Positions 26,559-35,740 of a stretch of DNA of 64,000 bases are shown here, one piece after another. The translations under genes and the position numbers were made by a program. The notes beneath the pieces were generated by a model. The model searched no databases. It was not told the DNA's origin and saw only the letters and a program-made list of their open reading frames with translations. Source of the DNA: Lachnospiraceae bacterium (GTDB lineage Bacteria; Bacillota_A; Clostridia; Lachnospirales; Lachnospiraceae); contig JAFTZF010000024.1 in NCBI GenBank assembly GCA_017464645.1, positions 38,939 to 102,938 of the forward strand, written 5' to 3'. Positions within the stretch are counted from its first letter, which is position 1. Each line of letters begins with the position of its first letter.

Positions 26559-27716
26559 TTATTCTTCTACGGGCTCGGCATAATCATAATCTGCGTCATC
26601 ATAGTACTCGCCTTCATAATCGCCGTAATCCTCGAAATCTTCATATTCTTCATCTTCATCGATATCCAGCCAGCCTTCAATCTCTCTTGCCTGGGTCTCG
26701 CTCTTGATATCAATCTTAAAGCCGGTCAGACGTGCTGCCAATCTTGCATTCTGTCCTTCCTTACCGATGGCCAGGGACAACTGATAATCAGGAACTACAA
26801 CCTTTGCAGTCTTCTCATCCGGATCAGCCAGAACTGCGATCACCTTTGCAGGGCTCAGGGCATTCTCAATCAGCAGAGCCGGGTTCTCATTCCAGTTGAT
26901 GATATCGATCTTCTCGCCCCGCAGTTCGCTTACGATCGCGTTTACTCTGGCACCGTTCATACCTACACATGCACCAACGGGATCTACATCCGGGTCATTG
27001 GACCAAACTGCGATCTTGGTGCGTGACCCTGCTTCTCTGGCGATGCATTTAATCTCTACGATACCGTCTTTTACTTCTGTTACTTCGGATTCAAACAGAC
27101 GCTTTACCAGTTCCGGATGAGTCCGGGAAACCAGAATACGGGGACCCTTTGTGGTATCCTTTACTTCCAGAATGTACAGCTTAATACGCTCGGTGGGCTT
27201 GAATACCTCGCCCTTCACCATCTCATTCTCATTCAGAATGGCATCCACCTTGCCCAGGTTGATGCTGACATTCTTGCCCAGGTAGCGCTGTACCACGCCG
27301 GTCACAACATCCTTTTCTTTTCCATAATACTGATTAAACAGAACCTTGCGCTCTTCCTCGCGAATCTTCTGTAAAATAACGTTCTTTGCGTTCTGGGTAG
27401 CGATACGTCCGAACTCCTTGGACTTGATCTCTACATTTACCACATCGCCCAGTTCATATTTGGAATCAATCATCTTGGCATTTGCCAGACTGATCTCCAG
27501 AACTGCGTCTTCCACCTGCTCTACTACGGTCTTCTCTGCATATACAGAAAACTCACAGGTGTCACGGTCGATATTTACCTTTACATTATCTGCTTTTCCA
27601 AAGTGGTTCTTGCATGCGGTCAACAGAGAATTTTCGATTGCTTCCAGCAAAGTCTCTTTGCTGATATCTTTTTCTTTCTCCAAAATCTCCAATGCTTCCA
27701 GTAACTCGGTATTCAT
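26559..27716 (-). CDS. nusA: transcription termination/antitermination factor NusA
   Basis: 385 residues: NusA N-terminal domain (about 1-125), S1 (about 135-200; VTGVVQRYLGKNVSINLG), KH1 (about 205-275; SRTHPELVKRLFE, CIAREAGSRTKIAV) and KH2 (about 280-345; DPVGACVGMNGARVNAIV), then a Tyr/Asp/Glu-rich acidic tail of about 35 residues. Binds RNA polymerase. Preceded by rimP and by an attenuator-like hairpin in the operon leader. Confidence 0.97.
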   Translation of the reverse strand: MNTELLEALEILEKEKDISKETLLEAIENSLLTACKNHFGKADNVKVNIDRDTCEFSVYAEKTVVEQVEDAVLEISLANAKMIDSKYELGDVVNVEIKSKEFGRIATQNAKNVILQKIREEERKVLFNQYYGKEKDVVTGVVQRYLGKNVSINLGKVDAILNENEMVKGEVFKPTERIKLYILEVKDTTKGPRILVSRTHPELVKRLFESEVTEVKDGIVEIKCIAREAGSRTKIAVWSNDPDVDPVGACVGMNGARVNAIVSELRGEKIDIINWNENPALLIENALSPAKVIAVLADPDEKTAKVVVPDYQLSLAIGKEGQNARLAARLTGFKIDIKSETQAREIEGWLDIDEDEEYEDFEDYGDYEGEYYDDADYDYAEPVEE

Positions 27717-27741
27717 TTTCTTTTATCCTCCTGATTTTATA

Positions 27742-28209
27742 TTAAAAGTCAAATGCAAGACGAATCAACGCGATTTCAGCCCGTTCCAGGGTCAGGGATG
27801 TTTCATCCTCCTGCTGAATCGTCACAGTTTCTTTATCGTAAGCGGTCAGAATCCCGCGGAATTCTTTCTGCTTATTTACAGCCCGGTAAGTGCGGATCTC
27901 GATTTCTTCGCCCATGCTTCTTATGAAATCCTTCTCTTTCTTCAAAGGTCTGCCAAGTCCCGGAGAACTCACTTCCAGAATATAGGATTCGTCAATAAAA
28001 TCCTTTTCATCCAGCAGATCGCTCAGGGCTCTGTTTACCACTTCGCAGTCGTCCACGGTAATACCGCCGGGCTTATCAATGTATGCCCGCAGATACCAGG
28101 TGCCGCCTTCCTTTACATACTCCACATCCACCAGTTCAAACTGATTCTGCTCAATGATCGGCAGGATCAAAGCTTCTGTCTTCTGCTCGTACTCTTCTCT
28201 CTTTGCCAT
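27742..28209 (-). CDS. rimP: ribosome maturation factor RimP
   Basis: 155 residues from ATG 28209 (GAGGTGAG upstream). N-terminal domain with VDVEYVKEGGTWYLRAYIDKPGG and DCEVVNRALSDLLDEKD, YILEVSSPGLGRPLKKEKDF, then the SH3-like C-terminal domain. First gene of the nusA-infB operon; needed for 30S assembly. Confidence 0.95.
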   Translation of the reverse strand: MAKREEYEQKTEALILPIIEQNQFELVDVEYVKEGGTWYLRAYIDKPGGITVDDCEVVNRALSDLLDEKDFIDESYILEVSSPGLGRPLKKEKDFIRSMGEEIEIRTYRAVNKQKEFRGILTAYDKETVTIQQEDETSLTLERAEIALIRLAFDF

Positions 28210-28237
28210 CGCTCTCACCTCTTCTCACATGTTCCGG

Positions 28238-28270
28238 CAAAAACAAAGAGTGAACTTTCGTCCACTCCTT
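28238..28270 (-). terminator. attenuator-like hairpin in the rimP-nusA leader
   Basis: On the minus strand GAGTGGAC pairs with GTTCACTC around GAAA and is followed by TTTGTTTTTG, i.e. an intrinsic terminator between the promoter (28297-28324) and rimP. NusA is known to control its own operon, so an attenuator here is plausible; the sequence shows only the hairpin. Confidence 0.7.
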
Positions 28271-28296
28271 TCCGTCATCCTATTCAAATCATCTAT

Positions 28297-28324
28297 AGTA
28301 TAACACATTTTCTCCGGAAATCAA
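28297..28324 (-). promoter_or_regulatory. sigma-A promoter of the rimP-nusA-infB operon
   Basis: Minus strand TTGATT (28319-28324), 16-bp spacer with an extended TGT, TATACT (28297-28302). Confidence 0.75.
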
Positions 28325-28371
28325 GAGGTTTTTCAGGTTTTTCCCTTGAATTTCCAGAAAATCCAACGGTT

Positions 28372-29352
28372 TTACCAGTATTTCTCCATCCATATGTTTG
28401 CATCTTCCGCTGATACTTTGTACTTATCCACAATCTTTTGCATCGTCGTCTCCTGCGAAGCCCCAAACTCTTTACAGGTTTCTATCAAAGCCTGTAATCC
28501 TTTCTCTATCCCTTTCTCTATCCCTTTCTCTAATCCTTCCTGTCTTCCTTCTTCGATCATCTCTTCCAGCGCCTTACACATATCCACTTTCCCACCTTTC
28601 TTATATGCTTCCATTCTGGGAAGCAGCTGCTTTGACTTTGCATACAAGGCTACCATCCGATAGGCGTCCTCTTCCATTGCCTGATAAGCGTCATCTCGTG
28701 TTATCAGTTCTTTCAACGCCTGGCGGTCCGTAGAATAACGAATAAAATCAAATACCTGGCGGATATCCGTCCGAAATACCTGTGTGTTTTTCAGCTTGCG
28801 CACTTCCACTAAATGAACCCGGCTGTTTTGTACCAGATTTGCCAGTTCCCGGGGAATCCCCGAAAAATCAATCATCCCATATAAATCTCTGGGACCGTCC
28901 CAATCCTTTTCTCCATAATACAACACAAATGTGATTACCGGATGCAGATGGCTGTCTTTTGCAAATCCATATAAATATTCTCCGGGTGTAAGACCCTGCC
29001 TTTCTGTTTTCAATTCTTTTCGGATCACATTTGCCTGTTTTTCATATTCTCCCACATCATAGGAAAGCACCCGCAAAGGCAGAGCATAATCAATCTCCTC
29101 CTGGTTTTCAATGCCAACCACTGCAAAATTCATGCCAAAAGCCGTCTTTCGAAGCAAATCCCGCCCTTTTGCTTTCTTCGAATTCTGCCCTCTTTGAAAA
29201 TCGTTCATTTTCCAAATGCCAGTCTGAGTATCCAGCTCCTGTAAATCTTCCGGCTTTACTACTTGTTTCCCATCGCAGCCAATCCCGTTAATCAAATCTG
29301 CAAACCGGGTATTTACACCATAAAATTCTTTGGAGCAAAAAGCTTTCTCCAT
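28372..29352 (-). CDS. Rpn-family PD-(D/E)XK nuclease / transposase-like protein
   Basis: 326 residues from ATG 29352 (AAAGGAGG upstream). Matches the Rpn/PDDEXK transposase-like families that are abundant in Lachnospiraceae: N-terminal FYGVNTRFADLING, FAVVGIENQEEIDYALPLRVLSYD (core strands), and VITFVLYYGEKDWDGPRDL. The C-terminus has EKGIEKGIEKGL repeats before a final helix, a feature common in this family. Role usually given as recombination-promoting nuclease; biological function unproven. A short copy of its 5' end appears at 29547-29560 in the opposite orientation. Confidence 0.85.
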   Translation of the reverse strand: MEKAFCSKEFYGVNTRFADLINGIGCDGKQVVKPEDLQELDTQTGIWKMNDFQRGQNSKKAKGRDLLRKTAFGMNFAVVGIENQEEIDYALPLRVLSYDVGEYEKQANVIRKELKTERQGLTPGEYLYGFAKDSHLHPVITFVLYYGEKDWDGPRDLYGMIDFSGIPRELANLVQNSRVHLVEVRKLKNTQVFRTDIRQVFDFIRYSTDRQALKELITRDDAYQAMEEDAYRMVALYAKSKQLLPRMEAYKKGGKVDMCKALEEMIEEGRQEGLEKGIEKGIEKGLQALIETCKEFGASQETTMQKIVDKYKVSAEDANIWMEKYW

Positions 29353-29638
29353 ACATCTCCTCCTTTGTGTTTTCATACGCAGGAGATTTCCCGAAAATCA
29401 CCTGCTTTTTTGTAATAGGGAATCAAAAGCATAGATTTTCGACTTCTTGTAAGAATAAGACAGATGGCCCAAGGCCGGAATGGAAAGAAATTTCATATGC
29501 TTTGTTTCATTCTACCATAAACAGGAGGTGCGCCGCAAGATGCGTCCCAAAGAATTTTATTGAGTTTTCTGTCCCCACAGGCTAAAATAGATTTGTATGG
29601 ACTACTATGATTTCAGACGATTTTTTGCGAGGTTTTTT

Positions 29639-30478
29639 ATGAACTATATTGATTTGCACGTACATTCCACCGCTTCAGACGGCACCTTTTCTCCTGCAGA
29701 GCTGGTGGAATATGCCATAAAAAAAGGTCTGAAGGCCTTTGCTCTGACGGACCATGATACCATAGACGGCCTGGAAGAGGCCTTTGCGGCAGCTGAGGGC
29801 ACTTCTCTGGAATTGGTTCCCGGTATTGAATTTTCCACTGAATACCAGGGCAGGGACATTCACATCCTGGGACTGGATATTAGCTGGCAGCAGACCGGAT
29901 TCGCCCAGTCTCTCACTGCATTTCAAGACTCCCGTACCCGTCGCAACGAAGAAATGGCCGACCGGCTGCGCACCCTGGAGGGTTTTGACATTTCTCTGGA
30001 GCAGTTGACTGAGCGGTTCCCCGGTGCAGTGCTGACCCGGGCCCATTATGGACAATATCTTATGGAAAAGGGCTATGTAAAAGACATCCCCGACGCCTTC
30101 GCCCGCTATATCGGCGATACCTGCCGCTGCTATGTACCCCGTAGCCGCATTACACCTGTACAGGCCATTGAACGCATTCTGGAGGCAGACGGTATCCCCG
30201 TGCTGGCCCATCCTCTGCTGTACCACATGACGGACGAGCAACTGGACACCTTGGTAAAGGGCCTCAAAAAGCACGGTCTTATAGGCCTGGAGGCCATTTA
30301 CTCCACCAACAAAGGACCGGACGAAAGCAATATGCGGCGCCTGGCCCGTAAATATCACTTAAAGCTCTCCGGCGGTTCCGATTTCCACGGAGCCATCAAG
30401 CCCCACATCGATTTGGGTGTGGGCAAGGGCAACTTAAAAATCCCCTATGAAGTTCTGGAAAACTTAAGGGCACGCTGA
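29639..30478 (+). CDS. PHP-domain phosphoesterase (RNase AM/YciV type)
   Basis: 279 residues from ATG 29639 (GAGG six bases upstream; a frame from 29597 lacks a binding site). PHP metal ligands: DLHVHSTASDGTFSP, ALTDHDTIDGL, PGIEFSTEYQGRDIHILGLD, VLAHP, and SGGSDFHGAIKPHIDLG. Related to YciV/RNase AM and 3',5'-nucleoside bisphosphate phosphatases. Stands alone on the plus strand; its stop codon is within the loop of its own terminator. Confidence 0.9.
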   Translation: MNYIDLHVHSTASDGTFSPAELVEYAIKKGLKAFALTDHDTIDGLEEAFAAAEGTSLELVPGIEFSTEYQGRDIHILGLDISWQQTGFAQSLTAFQDSRTRRNEEMADRLRTLEGFDISLEQLTERFPGAVLTRAHYGQYLMEKGYVKDIPDAFARYIGDTCRCYVPRSRITPVQAIERILEADGIPVLAHPLLYHMTDEQLDTLVKGLKKHGLIGLEAIYSTNKGPDESNMRRLARKYHLKLSGGSDFHGAIKPHIDLGVGKGNLKIPYEVLENLRAR

Positions 30479-30497
30479 AAAAGCGTGCCCTGTTTTT
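30468..30497 (+). terminator. terminator of the PHP gene
   Basis: GGGCACGC / GCGTGCCC stem, loop TGAAAAA containing the stop codon, followed by TGTTTTTC. The stop codon is inside the loop, an economical arrangement. Confidence 0.92.
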
Positions 30498-30513
30498 CTC
30501 TCGATTTATAAAA

Positions 30514-31182
30514 TCACTGACGCAGGTAAATCCCCTGCTCCTCAATCCAATCCTCCAGATCCTGCTGGGCGTCCTCCGCCCAGGTTTCAGTCAGCTCCGC
30601 CTTTACCGCATGGACCTGCTGTTCCAGAATCCGCGGAACCCGAATGCCCAGCTCCTCGATCTCGTCCGCAAAAATGCAGTAGGCCGGATTCTTAATGTGA
30701 ATCTGCTGGCTGCAGGTCTCCAGATCCATCCAGACTACCGATTCCACTTCTTCGGGCTGCAGTTTCAACTCTTCTGCATTTACAGGCTTTGTATATAAAT
30801 AAACAGCACTGATCTCACAGTTCTTGAAAGGTTCTCCGTGGAAATTCCCCTCCATGCATCCCGTATGGGTAAACAGATAGGTCAGGTCCGATGCTTCGGC
30901 CTCTATTCCCAGCTCTTCTTTTAATTCCCGCAGGGCACAGGGCAGATAGTCATCTCCCGATTCTATGTGGCCGGCAGCAGAAATATCATAACAGCCGGGA
31001 AAGGAATCCTTGGAAGCGCTGCGCTTTTGCAAAAGCAGCTCCGCATATCCCGTCACCGGATTCTGCCGGGCAATCCACACATGGGAGGTGGCATGCCAGT
31101 CGCCGTCTCGATGGACGAGACTTCGCTCCTTCACTTCCCCTGTTTTGATTCCGTCCTGATTTCTCACATCAAAGTATTCCAT
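30514..31182 (-). CDS. Nudix hydrolase (IPP-isomerase-like/YfcD group)
   Basis: 222 residues. N-terminal YFDVRNQDGIKTGEVKERSLVHRDGDWHATSHVWI pattern of the YfcD/IDI-like group, then a Nudix box GHIESGDDYLPCALRELKEELG; the first glutamate position of GX5E reads Asp, but REL-x-EE-x-G is intact. A C-terminal extension of about 60 residues has no motif I recognise. Substrate unknown. Confidence 0.9.
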   Translation of the reverse strand: MEYFDVRNQDGIKTGEVKERSLVHRDGDWHATSHVWIARQNPVTGYAELLLQKRSASKDSFPGCYDISAAGHIESGDDYLPCALRELKEELGIEAEASDLTYLFTHTGCMEGNFHGEPFKNCEISAVYLYTKPVNAEELKLQPEEVESVVWMDLETCSQQIHIKNPAYCIFADEIEELGIRVPRILEQQVHAVKAELTETWAEDAQQDLEDWIEEQGIYLRQ

Positions 31183-31212
31183 CGCACTACCTCCACTTCT
31201 GTAATAATTTCT

Positions 31213-32361
31213 TTACCCGGCGTTTTCGGTCCTCTGCAATGCCAGCAGCAGATCCACCATACGCCCGTAGCTCTTGGTTCCATCTGTCTGGGCATTTGCC
31301 TTTAAATAGGTGTCATTTACCTTATCGGACACCTCAGCCACAGTGCCTTTATAGGCATCCCAAAACTCACGATCCAGCTTCATGTCCCGATTGGCCTGCT
31401 CACACAGCTGTGCACGGATACTAAAGTACAGCTCCGGGTCTTCCCGGTACAAAGCATTCATACTGTACACGTAAGCCAGCATGCTGCCGCTGTAGCGAAA
31501 ATCCGCGTCCTTGGAGGCCCGACAGGCCAGATAAGCAATGAAATTGGCCTCATCCTCCCGCATAAAGCCCTTTAAATGGGACAGCTCGTGGCAAATGGCC
31601 GCCGGTTTATTATACTCCGGCATATCCCGGTTGTAATTGGCCTCTATGGTAAAAGGACTGTAAATCCCCTGCAGCTGCTGATAAGAAAAAATCCGGCTGC
31701 TGAAGATTTCTTTGGCGTTTGGATAATAGCCGGCCAAATCCGGATATGTCTCCCCCGCTGCCTGCATGGCCTCCACTGCCCGCTCCTGCAGATTATCTGA
31801 AGTCAGGCAGCCTCCCTGCTCATCCACGGAAATCTTCTGAGCCTCTTCATTGATTTCTTCTGTCAGCTGCAGACACAGCTCTGCCAGCTCCTCTACGGTG
31901 GACTCCTGTACCGAAAAACCCGCCCTATGAGAAAAGGTCAGCCTGTGGTAGTTGATGCCACAGTTGATGGTAAATACAAAAAGCAGTACGAGTAGCAGCT
32001 TTCCTGCGCTCAAGGCAACGTTTTTCAAGGATCCGGCTGCCGTTCCTTTTGCGCGGGGCTCCTCCTGTCTCTGTGCCGGCCTTTTTATCAGCCTTATCAA
32101 CGCCCGGGCCACTTTCACGACCGCCCATAAAAGCCCAGCTGCCAGCAGAAGTTCCGACACAGAAAAGGGAAACAGGGAGCTGAACCTCCCCAGGCTTCCC
32201 ACCAGCAAAGGATACACTTTTGATGCGTACCACTCTGCAAACTCAGGCATCAGCCGGGCCAGAATATTCAATCCTACGATGATACAAAACAAACCACCCC
32301 AAAGGATAGCTTGTCTCCTCTTTGCGGGTGGCTCGCTCTGCTTTTTACACAGCTTTATCAT
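31213..32361 (-). CDS. membrane protein with HExxH motif, DUF3810 family
   Basis: 382 residues. Three membrane segments in the first 140 residues (about 19-37, 68-90, 113-132) and a soluble region with NKPAAICHELSHLKGFMREDEANFIAYLAC, i.e. HELSH plus a downstream Glu (EDEANF) as in zincin metalloproteases. This matches DUF3810. The protease role is inferred from the motif. Lies 2 bp before the 96-residue gene and in the clpX gene group. Confidence 0.85.
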   Translation of the reverse strand: MIKLCKKQSEPPAKRRQAILWGGLFCIIVGLNILARLMPEFAEWYASKVYPLLVGSLGRFSSLFPFSVSELLLAAGLLWAVVKVARALIRLIKRPAQRQEEPRAKGTAAGSLKNVALSAGKLLLVLLFVFTINCGINYHRLTFSHRAGFSVQESTVEELAELCLQLTEEINEEAQKISVDEQGGCLTSDNLQERAVEAMQAAGETYPDLAGYYPNAKEIFSSRIFSYQQLQGIYSPFTIEANYNRDMPEYNKPAAICHELSHLKGFMREDEANFIAYLACRASKDADFRYSGSMLAYVYSMNALYREDPELYFSIRAQLCEQANRDMKLDREFWDAYKGTVAEVSDKVNDTYLKANAQTDGTKSYGRMVDLLLALQRTENAG

Positions 32362-32363
32362 TC

Positions 32364-32654
32364 TTACTTATTCTCTTTCCGTGCTTCAATCTCGCCCTTG
32401 TACTGGTCGATGAGGATCTCCTGACGGGCAATGGTCTCGCACAGCTCCTGAAACTCACCATCTACCACCTGAGTCTCCAGATACTGGGCATAAATCTTCT
32501 TTCCGATTTCCGCAAAATTCTTTTCCATCTCCCGCTCCTGGGTGTAAATCTGATTCTTCAGCTTGGCAATCTCAGCTACCTCGCCTGTCTTTTTGCTGAC
32601 CACATCCGCTGCATCAGATAACTTTCTTCCTAATCCATCCCAAAAATCTGCCAT
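32364..32654 (-). CDS. small coiled-coil protein of unknown function
   Basis: 96 residues, charged and mostly helical: MADFWDGLGRKLSDAADVVSKK, then heptad-rich KLKNQIYTQEREMEKNFAEIGKKIY. No membrane segment or zinc ribbon. The N-terminus resembles that of small zinc-ribbon/PspA-like proteins of Clostridia, but without the cysteines. It sits 12 bp after clpX and 2 bp before the DUF3810 gene, so it is likely co-expressed with them. Function unknown. Confidence 0.75.
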   Translation of the reverse strand: MADFWDGLGRKLSDAADVVSKKTGEVAEIAKLKNQIYTQEREMEKNFAEIGKKIYAQYLETQVVDGEFQELCETIARQEILIDQYKGEIEARKENK

Positions 32655-32666
32655 TTTTTAGTCCTC

Positions 32667-34118
32667 CTACATCTGTGTGTCAGGCAGCACCTGTACGCCC
32701 CTCATGGTAATCACAGGTCCGCCTGTGTGTTCAATATAGTCTCTGGTAATGAGTACCTCTCCAATATTGTCATCCTTGGGAATCTCATACATAATATCCA
32801 GCATGAACTCTTCGATAATGGCCCGCAGTCCACGAGCTCCCGTATCCTTCTTCATGGCCTTCTCGGCAATGGCCTCCAATGCATCATCGGAAAAGCGTAA
32901 GTTTACCTCGTCCAGAGCCAGCAGCTTCTGGTACTGCTTCAGAATGGCATTCCGGGGCTCCTTTAAGATGCGCACCAGCATATCTTTGGTAAGGCCCTCT
33001 AAGGTAAATACGATAGGCAGACGGCCGATAAACTCCGGTATCATACCGAAATTGCGCAGATCCTCCACGGTCACCTTGGCCAGCAGGTTCTTCTCCGCAT
33101 CATATTTATCCTTCAGATCCGCCTGGAATCCAATGGAGGACTGCTTGTTCAGCCGTTCCTTGATCACATTTTCCAGGTCCGGAAAGGCTCCGCCGCAGAT
33201 AAACAGAATGTTCTTGGTATTGACCGTAGCCAGAGGAACCATGGCATTCTTGCTGTTGGCTCCCACAGGGACCTCAACTTCTGCTCCTTCCAGCAGTTTT
33301 AACATGCCCTGCTGTACAGACTCTCCACTGACATCTCTGTGATGGGTGTCTTTTTTCTTTGCAATCTTATCAATCTCATCAATGAAAATAATGCCCCGCT
33401 CTGCCTTCTCCACATCGTTATCTGCAGCAGCCAGCAGCTTGGATACCACACTCTCGATATCATCACCGATGTAGCCGGCCTCTGTAAGGGAAGTTGCGTC
33501 TGCAATGGCAAGGGGCACATCCAAAAGTCTTGCCAGGGTCTTTACCAGATAAGTCTTACCGCAGCCGGTGGGTCCAATCATCAGCATGTTGGACTTTTCA
33601 ATCTCAATCTCATCCATAGTCCCTGTGGCCACCCGCTTGTAGTGGTTGTAAACTGCCACAGATACCACCTTCTTGGCGTAATCCTGGCCAATCACATATT
33701 CATCCAGGCTGGCCTTGATCTTATGGGGCACCGGGATATTCTTAATATCGATGGCCGGCTGTTCATTTTCCTTGGACTTTTTCTTTTTTACCTTCTGGCG
33801 CTGGGGAATCATACCCTGCAGATCTGCCAGATTGATAAAGCTCACATTGGGCATCTTGGAAAGGTCATTTAAATTATCCTGTCCCAGGGGTGAACCCTGC
33901 ATGGAGTCCATGGTCTTTTGCATGCATTCCGAGCAGATACAGATATTCTGCCCCAGGGTGATCAGCTTGCCTGCCTTGCTCTCCGGGCGATGGCAGAGAA
34001 AACACACATCCTCGTATTCTTCCTCTTCTTCCGGATCCGAAGTTGTTTCCGGCATGGTTTCTTCTTTTGTAATATCATCTTCTAAGTCTATGATCTCTCG
34101 AAAATCTTTATCGCTCAC
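32667..34118 (-). CDS. clpX: ATP-dependent Clp protease ATP-binding subunit ClpX
   Basis: AAA+ unfoldase for ClpP. 483 residues, longer than the usual 410-430 because of an acidic leader of about 35 residues before the zinc-binding domain (CFLCHRPESKAG ... CICSEC, about 38-66). AAA module: PHKIKASLDEYVIGQDYAKK, Walker A GPTGCGKT, Walker B IIFIDEIDK, pore loop GYIGDD, and VPVGANSKNAM-type region; sensor motifs follow. No clpP lies next to it. Promoter at 34190-34217. Confidence 0.95.
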   Translation of the reverse strand: MSDKDFREIIDLEDDITKEETMPETTSDPEEEEEYEDVCFLCHRPESKAGKLITLGQNICICSECMQKTMDSMQGSPLGQDNLNDLSKMPNVSFINLADLQGMIPQRQKVKKKKSKENEQPAIDIKNIPVPHKIKASLDEYVIGQDYAKKVVSVAVYNHYKRVATGTMDEIEIEKSNMLMIGPTGCGKTYLVKTLARLLDVPLAIADATSLTEAGYIGDDIESVVSKLLAAADNDVEKAERGIIFIDEIDKIAKKKDTHHRDVSGESVQQGMLKLLEGAEVEVPVGANSKNAMVPLATVNTKNILFICGGAFPDLENVIKERLNKQSSIGFQADLKDKYDAEKNLLAKVTVEDLRNFGMIPEFIGRLPIVFTLEGLTKDMLVRILKEPRNAILKQYQKLLALDEVNLRFSDDALEAIAEKAMKKDTGARGLRAIIEEFMLDIMYEIPKDDNIGEVLITRDYIEHTGGPVITMRGVQVLPDTQM

Positions 34119-34189
34119 GAATTACTTTCCTCTCTCCTGCTTCGCTTTGGACAGATGGTCCGTCCTCTGCATTTCTATAGTCGTCTTCT

Positions 34190-34217
34190 AGTATAACACA
34201 AAATGAGGCCATTGCAA
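34190..34217 (-). promoter_or_regulatory. sigma-A promoter of clpX
   Basis: Minus strand TTGCAA (34212-34217), 16-bp spacer ending TGTGT, TATACT (34190-34195). The -35 lies in the distal stem of the htrA terminator, so the two signals share bases. Confidence 0.65.
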
Positions 34218-34255
34218 AACCAGATTTTATAATTCGTTTTGCAACAGTCTCATTT
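34199..34255 (-). terminator. terminator of htrA
   Basis: Long imperfect stem on the minus strand: AAATGAGAC..TTGCAAAAC with GTTTTGCAA..GCCTCATTT around an AT-rich loop, ending in TTTTGTG. Lies about 15 bp after htrA. Confidence 0.75.
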
Positions 34256-34270
34256 GTTATTTGCAGGGCT

Positions 34271-35740
34271 CTATTTGATTCCAGCCCGGCTGGCTGAAGT
34301 CAATGTCACCTGCACAGTTTTTTCTTCGTACTCGGCCCCTACAGGCGACTGCAGAACGATCTCCACCGTCTCTCCTGCCTCATAGTAGCCAAGCTGCTCC
34401 ACCAGGTCCTCATAGGCTGATACACTGACCCTGTCAAATTTGGTAATGACATCTCCCTTCTTGATACCGGCCGCATCTGCAGCAGAACCTTTTGTAACAG
34501 ATTTTACATAGATACCCTGGGGCATATCAAACTGCTGGGAAACCTCAGCGGTTACATCCTGGCAGGTAATGCCCAGGTAGCCTCTGTCTTCATCATCCAC
34601 CTTATCTCTGGTAGTGCGCAGGGACAAATCACTGATAATGGACTCCACATCAGAGATAGGGATCGCATATCCCATACCCTCTACACCTGTCTGGGAATAC
34701 TTAGCCTCGTTGATACCGATGACCTCACCCTTCATATTCAGCAGAGCTCCGCCGCTGTTGCCCGGATTGATTGCTGCATCCGTCTGAATCAGACTGTTTG
34801 TGATGGGGCTGCCATCTTCGTTGGTCAGAGCGATATCTCTGCCCAGAGCACTGATGATGCCAGTAGTTACAGACTGTCCGTAGCCCAGTGCATTTCCGAT
34901 AGCTACCACCTGCTCTCCTACCCGCAGGGAAGAAGAATCACCGATGGTTGCCACTTTAATGCTGGACAGGGTTTCCTGCGGAATATCTTCCAGTTTCACA
35001 GCAATGACACCCAGGTCCTTGCTCTCATCTGTACCTTTTATCTTGGCTTCTACTGCTTCTGCCTCTTCATTTCCTTCGTCCATACTGAAGACTACCGTCA
35101 ATGTTGTAGCGCCTTCGATTACGTGATTATTGGTCACGATCAGAAGCTCGGTTTCATTCATACCAATGATAATACCTGTACCGCTGCTGGTCTGCTCCTG
35201 CTGCTGAGTTCCGCCTCCGCCCCAGAAGAAGCCCCAGGAGTAATAATTGGGTACTTCCACTACGCTGACATTGGTAATGGCCACCAGCGAAGGCATACAA
35301 TTCTCTGCGATGGTTGCAACGCTGCTAAGATCCGTTTCTCCGCTGTTTGATACAGTCTGCGTACTGTCAACCTTGGGAAGCAGTGTAGTGGTTCCGCCTG
35401 TGTTTTCTACGGTCACATCATCGCCCCAAACCTTCTTGCCCAGATAGTTGGTTGCCTGGAAGGCTGCACTGGCCACTACGCCAAAGACCAGAGCCACGCA
35501 GACGGTTTTTGCTATCAACCCTGCCCATTTCTTTTTCTTCTTGGGCTTCTGTACTTCTCCCGCAGAGCTGTTGGAATAATAAGAACTGCCTGTGCCAGTA
35601 TTTGCACTGCTGTAGCTGTTGGCATAATTGTCCTGGTAGAACGGTCCGGTATAACGGTATTCGCCGTTGTTTGCTGCACTGCCTGTGCCGGCGGCTCCAT
35701 CCTGCTGAATATCTGTGTTTTTATTTTCGTAATCATACAT
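34271..35740 (-). CDS. HtrA/DegP-like S1C serine protease with PDZ domain
   Basis: 489 residues. Cytoplasmic Tyr/Asn/Ser-rich region (1-70), one membrane anchor (about 83-100), trypsin-like domain with catalytic His in VTNNHVIEG, Asp in ESKDLGVIAV and Ser in INPGNSGGALL, then a C-terminal PDZ domain (about 385-480; GIYVKSVTKGSAADAAGIKKGD). Extracytoplasmic quality-control protease. Own promoter region in 35741-35939. Confidence 0.94.
   Translation of the reverse strand: MYDYENKNTDIQQDGAAGTGSAANNGEYRYTGPFYQDNYANSYSSANTGTGSSYYSNSSAGEVQKPKKKKKWAGLIAKTVCVALVFGVVASAAFQATNYLGKKVWGDDVTVENTGGTTTLLPKVDSTQTVSNSGETDLSSVATIAENCMPSLVAITNVSVVEVPNYYSWGFFWGGGGTQQQEQTSSGTGIIIGMNETELLIVTNNHVIEGATTLTVVFSMDEGNEEAEAVEAKIKGTDESKDLGVIAVKLEDIPQETLSSIKVATIGDSSSLRVGEQVVAIGNALGYGQSVTTGIISALGRDIALTNEDGSPITNSLIQTDAAINPGNSGGALLNMKGEVIGINEAKYSQTGVEGMGYAIPISDVESIISDLSLRTTRDKVDDEDRGYLGITCQDVTAEVSQQFDMPQGIYVKSVTKGSAADAAGIKKGDVITKFDRVSVSAYEDLVEQLGYYEAGETVEIVLQSPVGAEYEEKTVQVTLTSASRAGIK

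Noticed and set aside
29539..29562. Seven-codon ORF MRPKEFY with a strong ribosome site
   Set aside because: Too short to support as a gene; better explained as a remnant related to the Rpn-like gene start.
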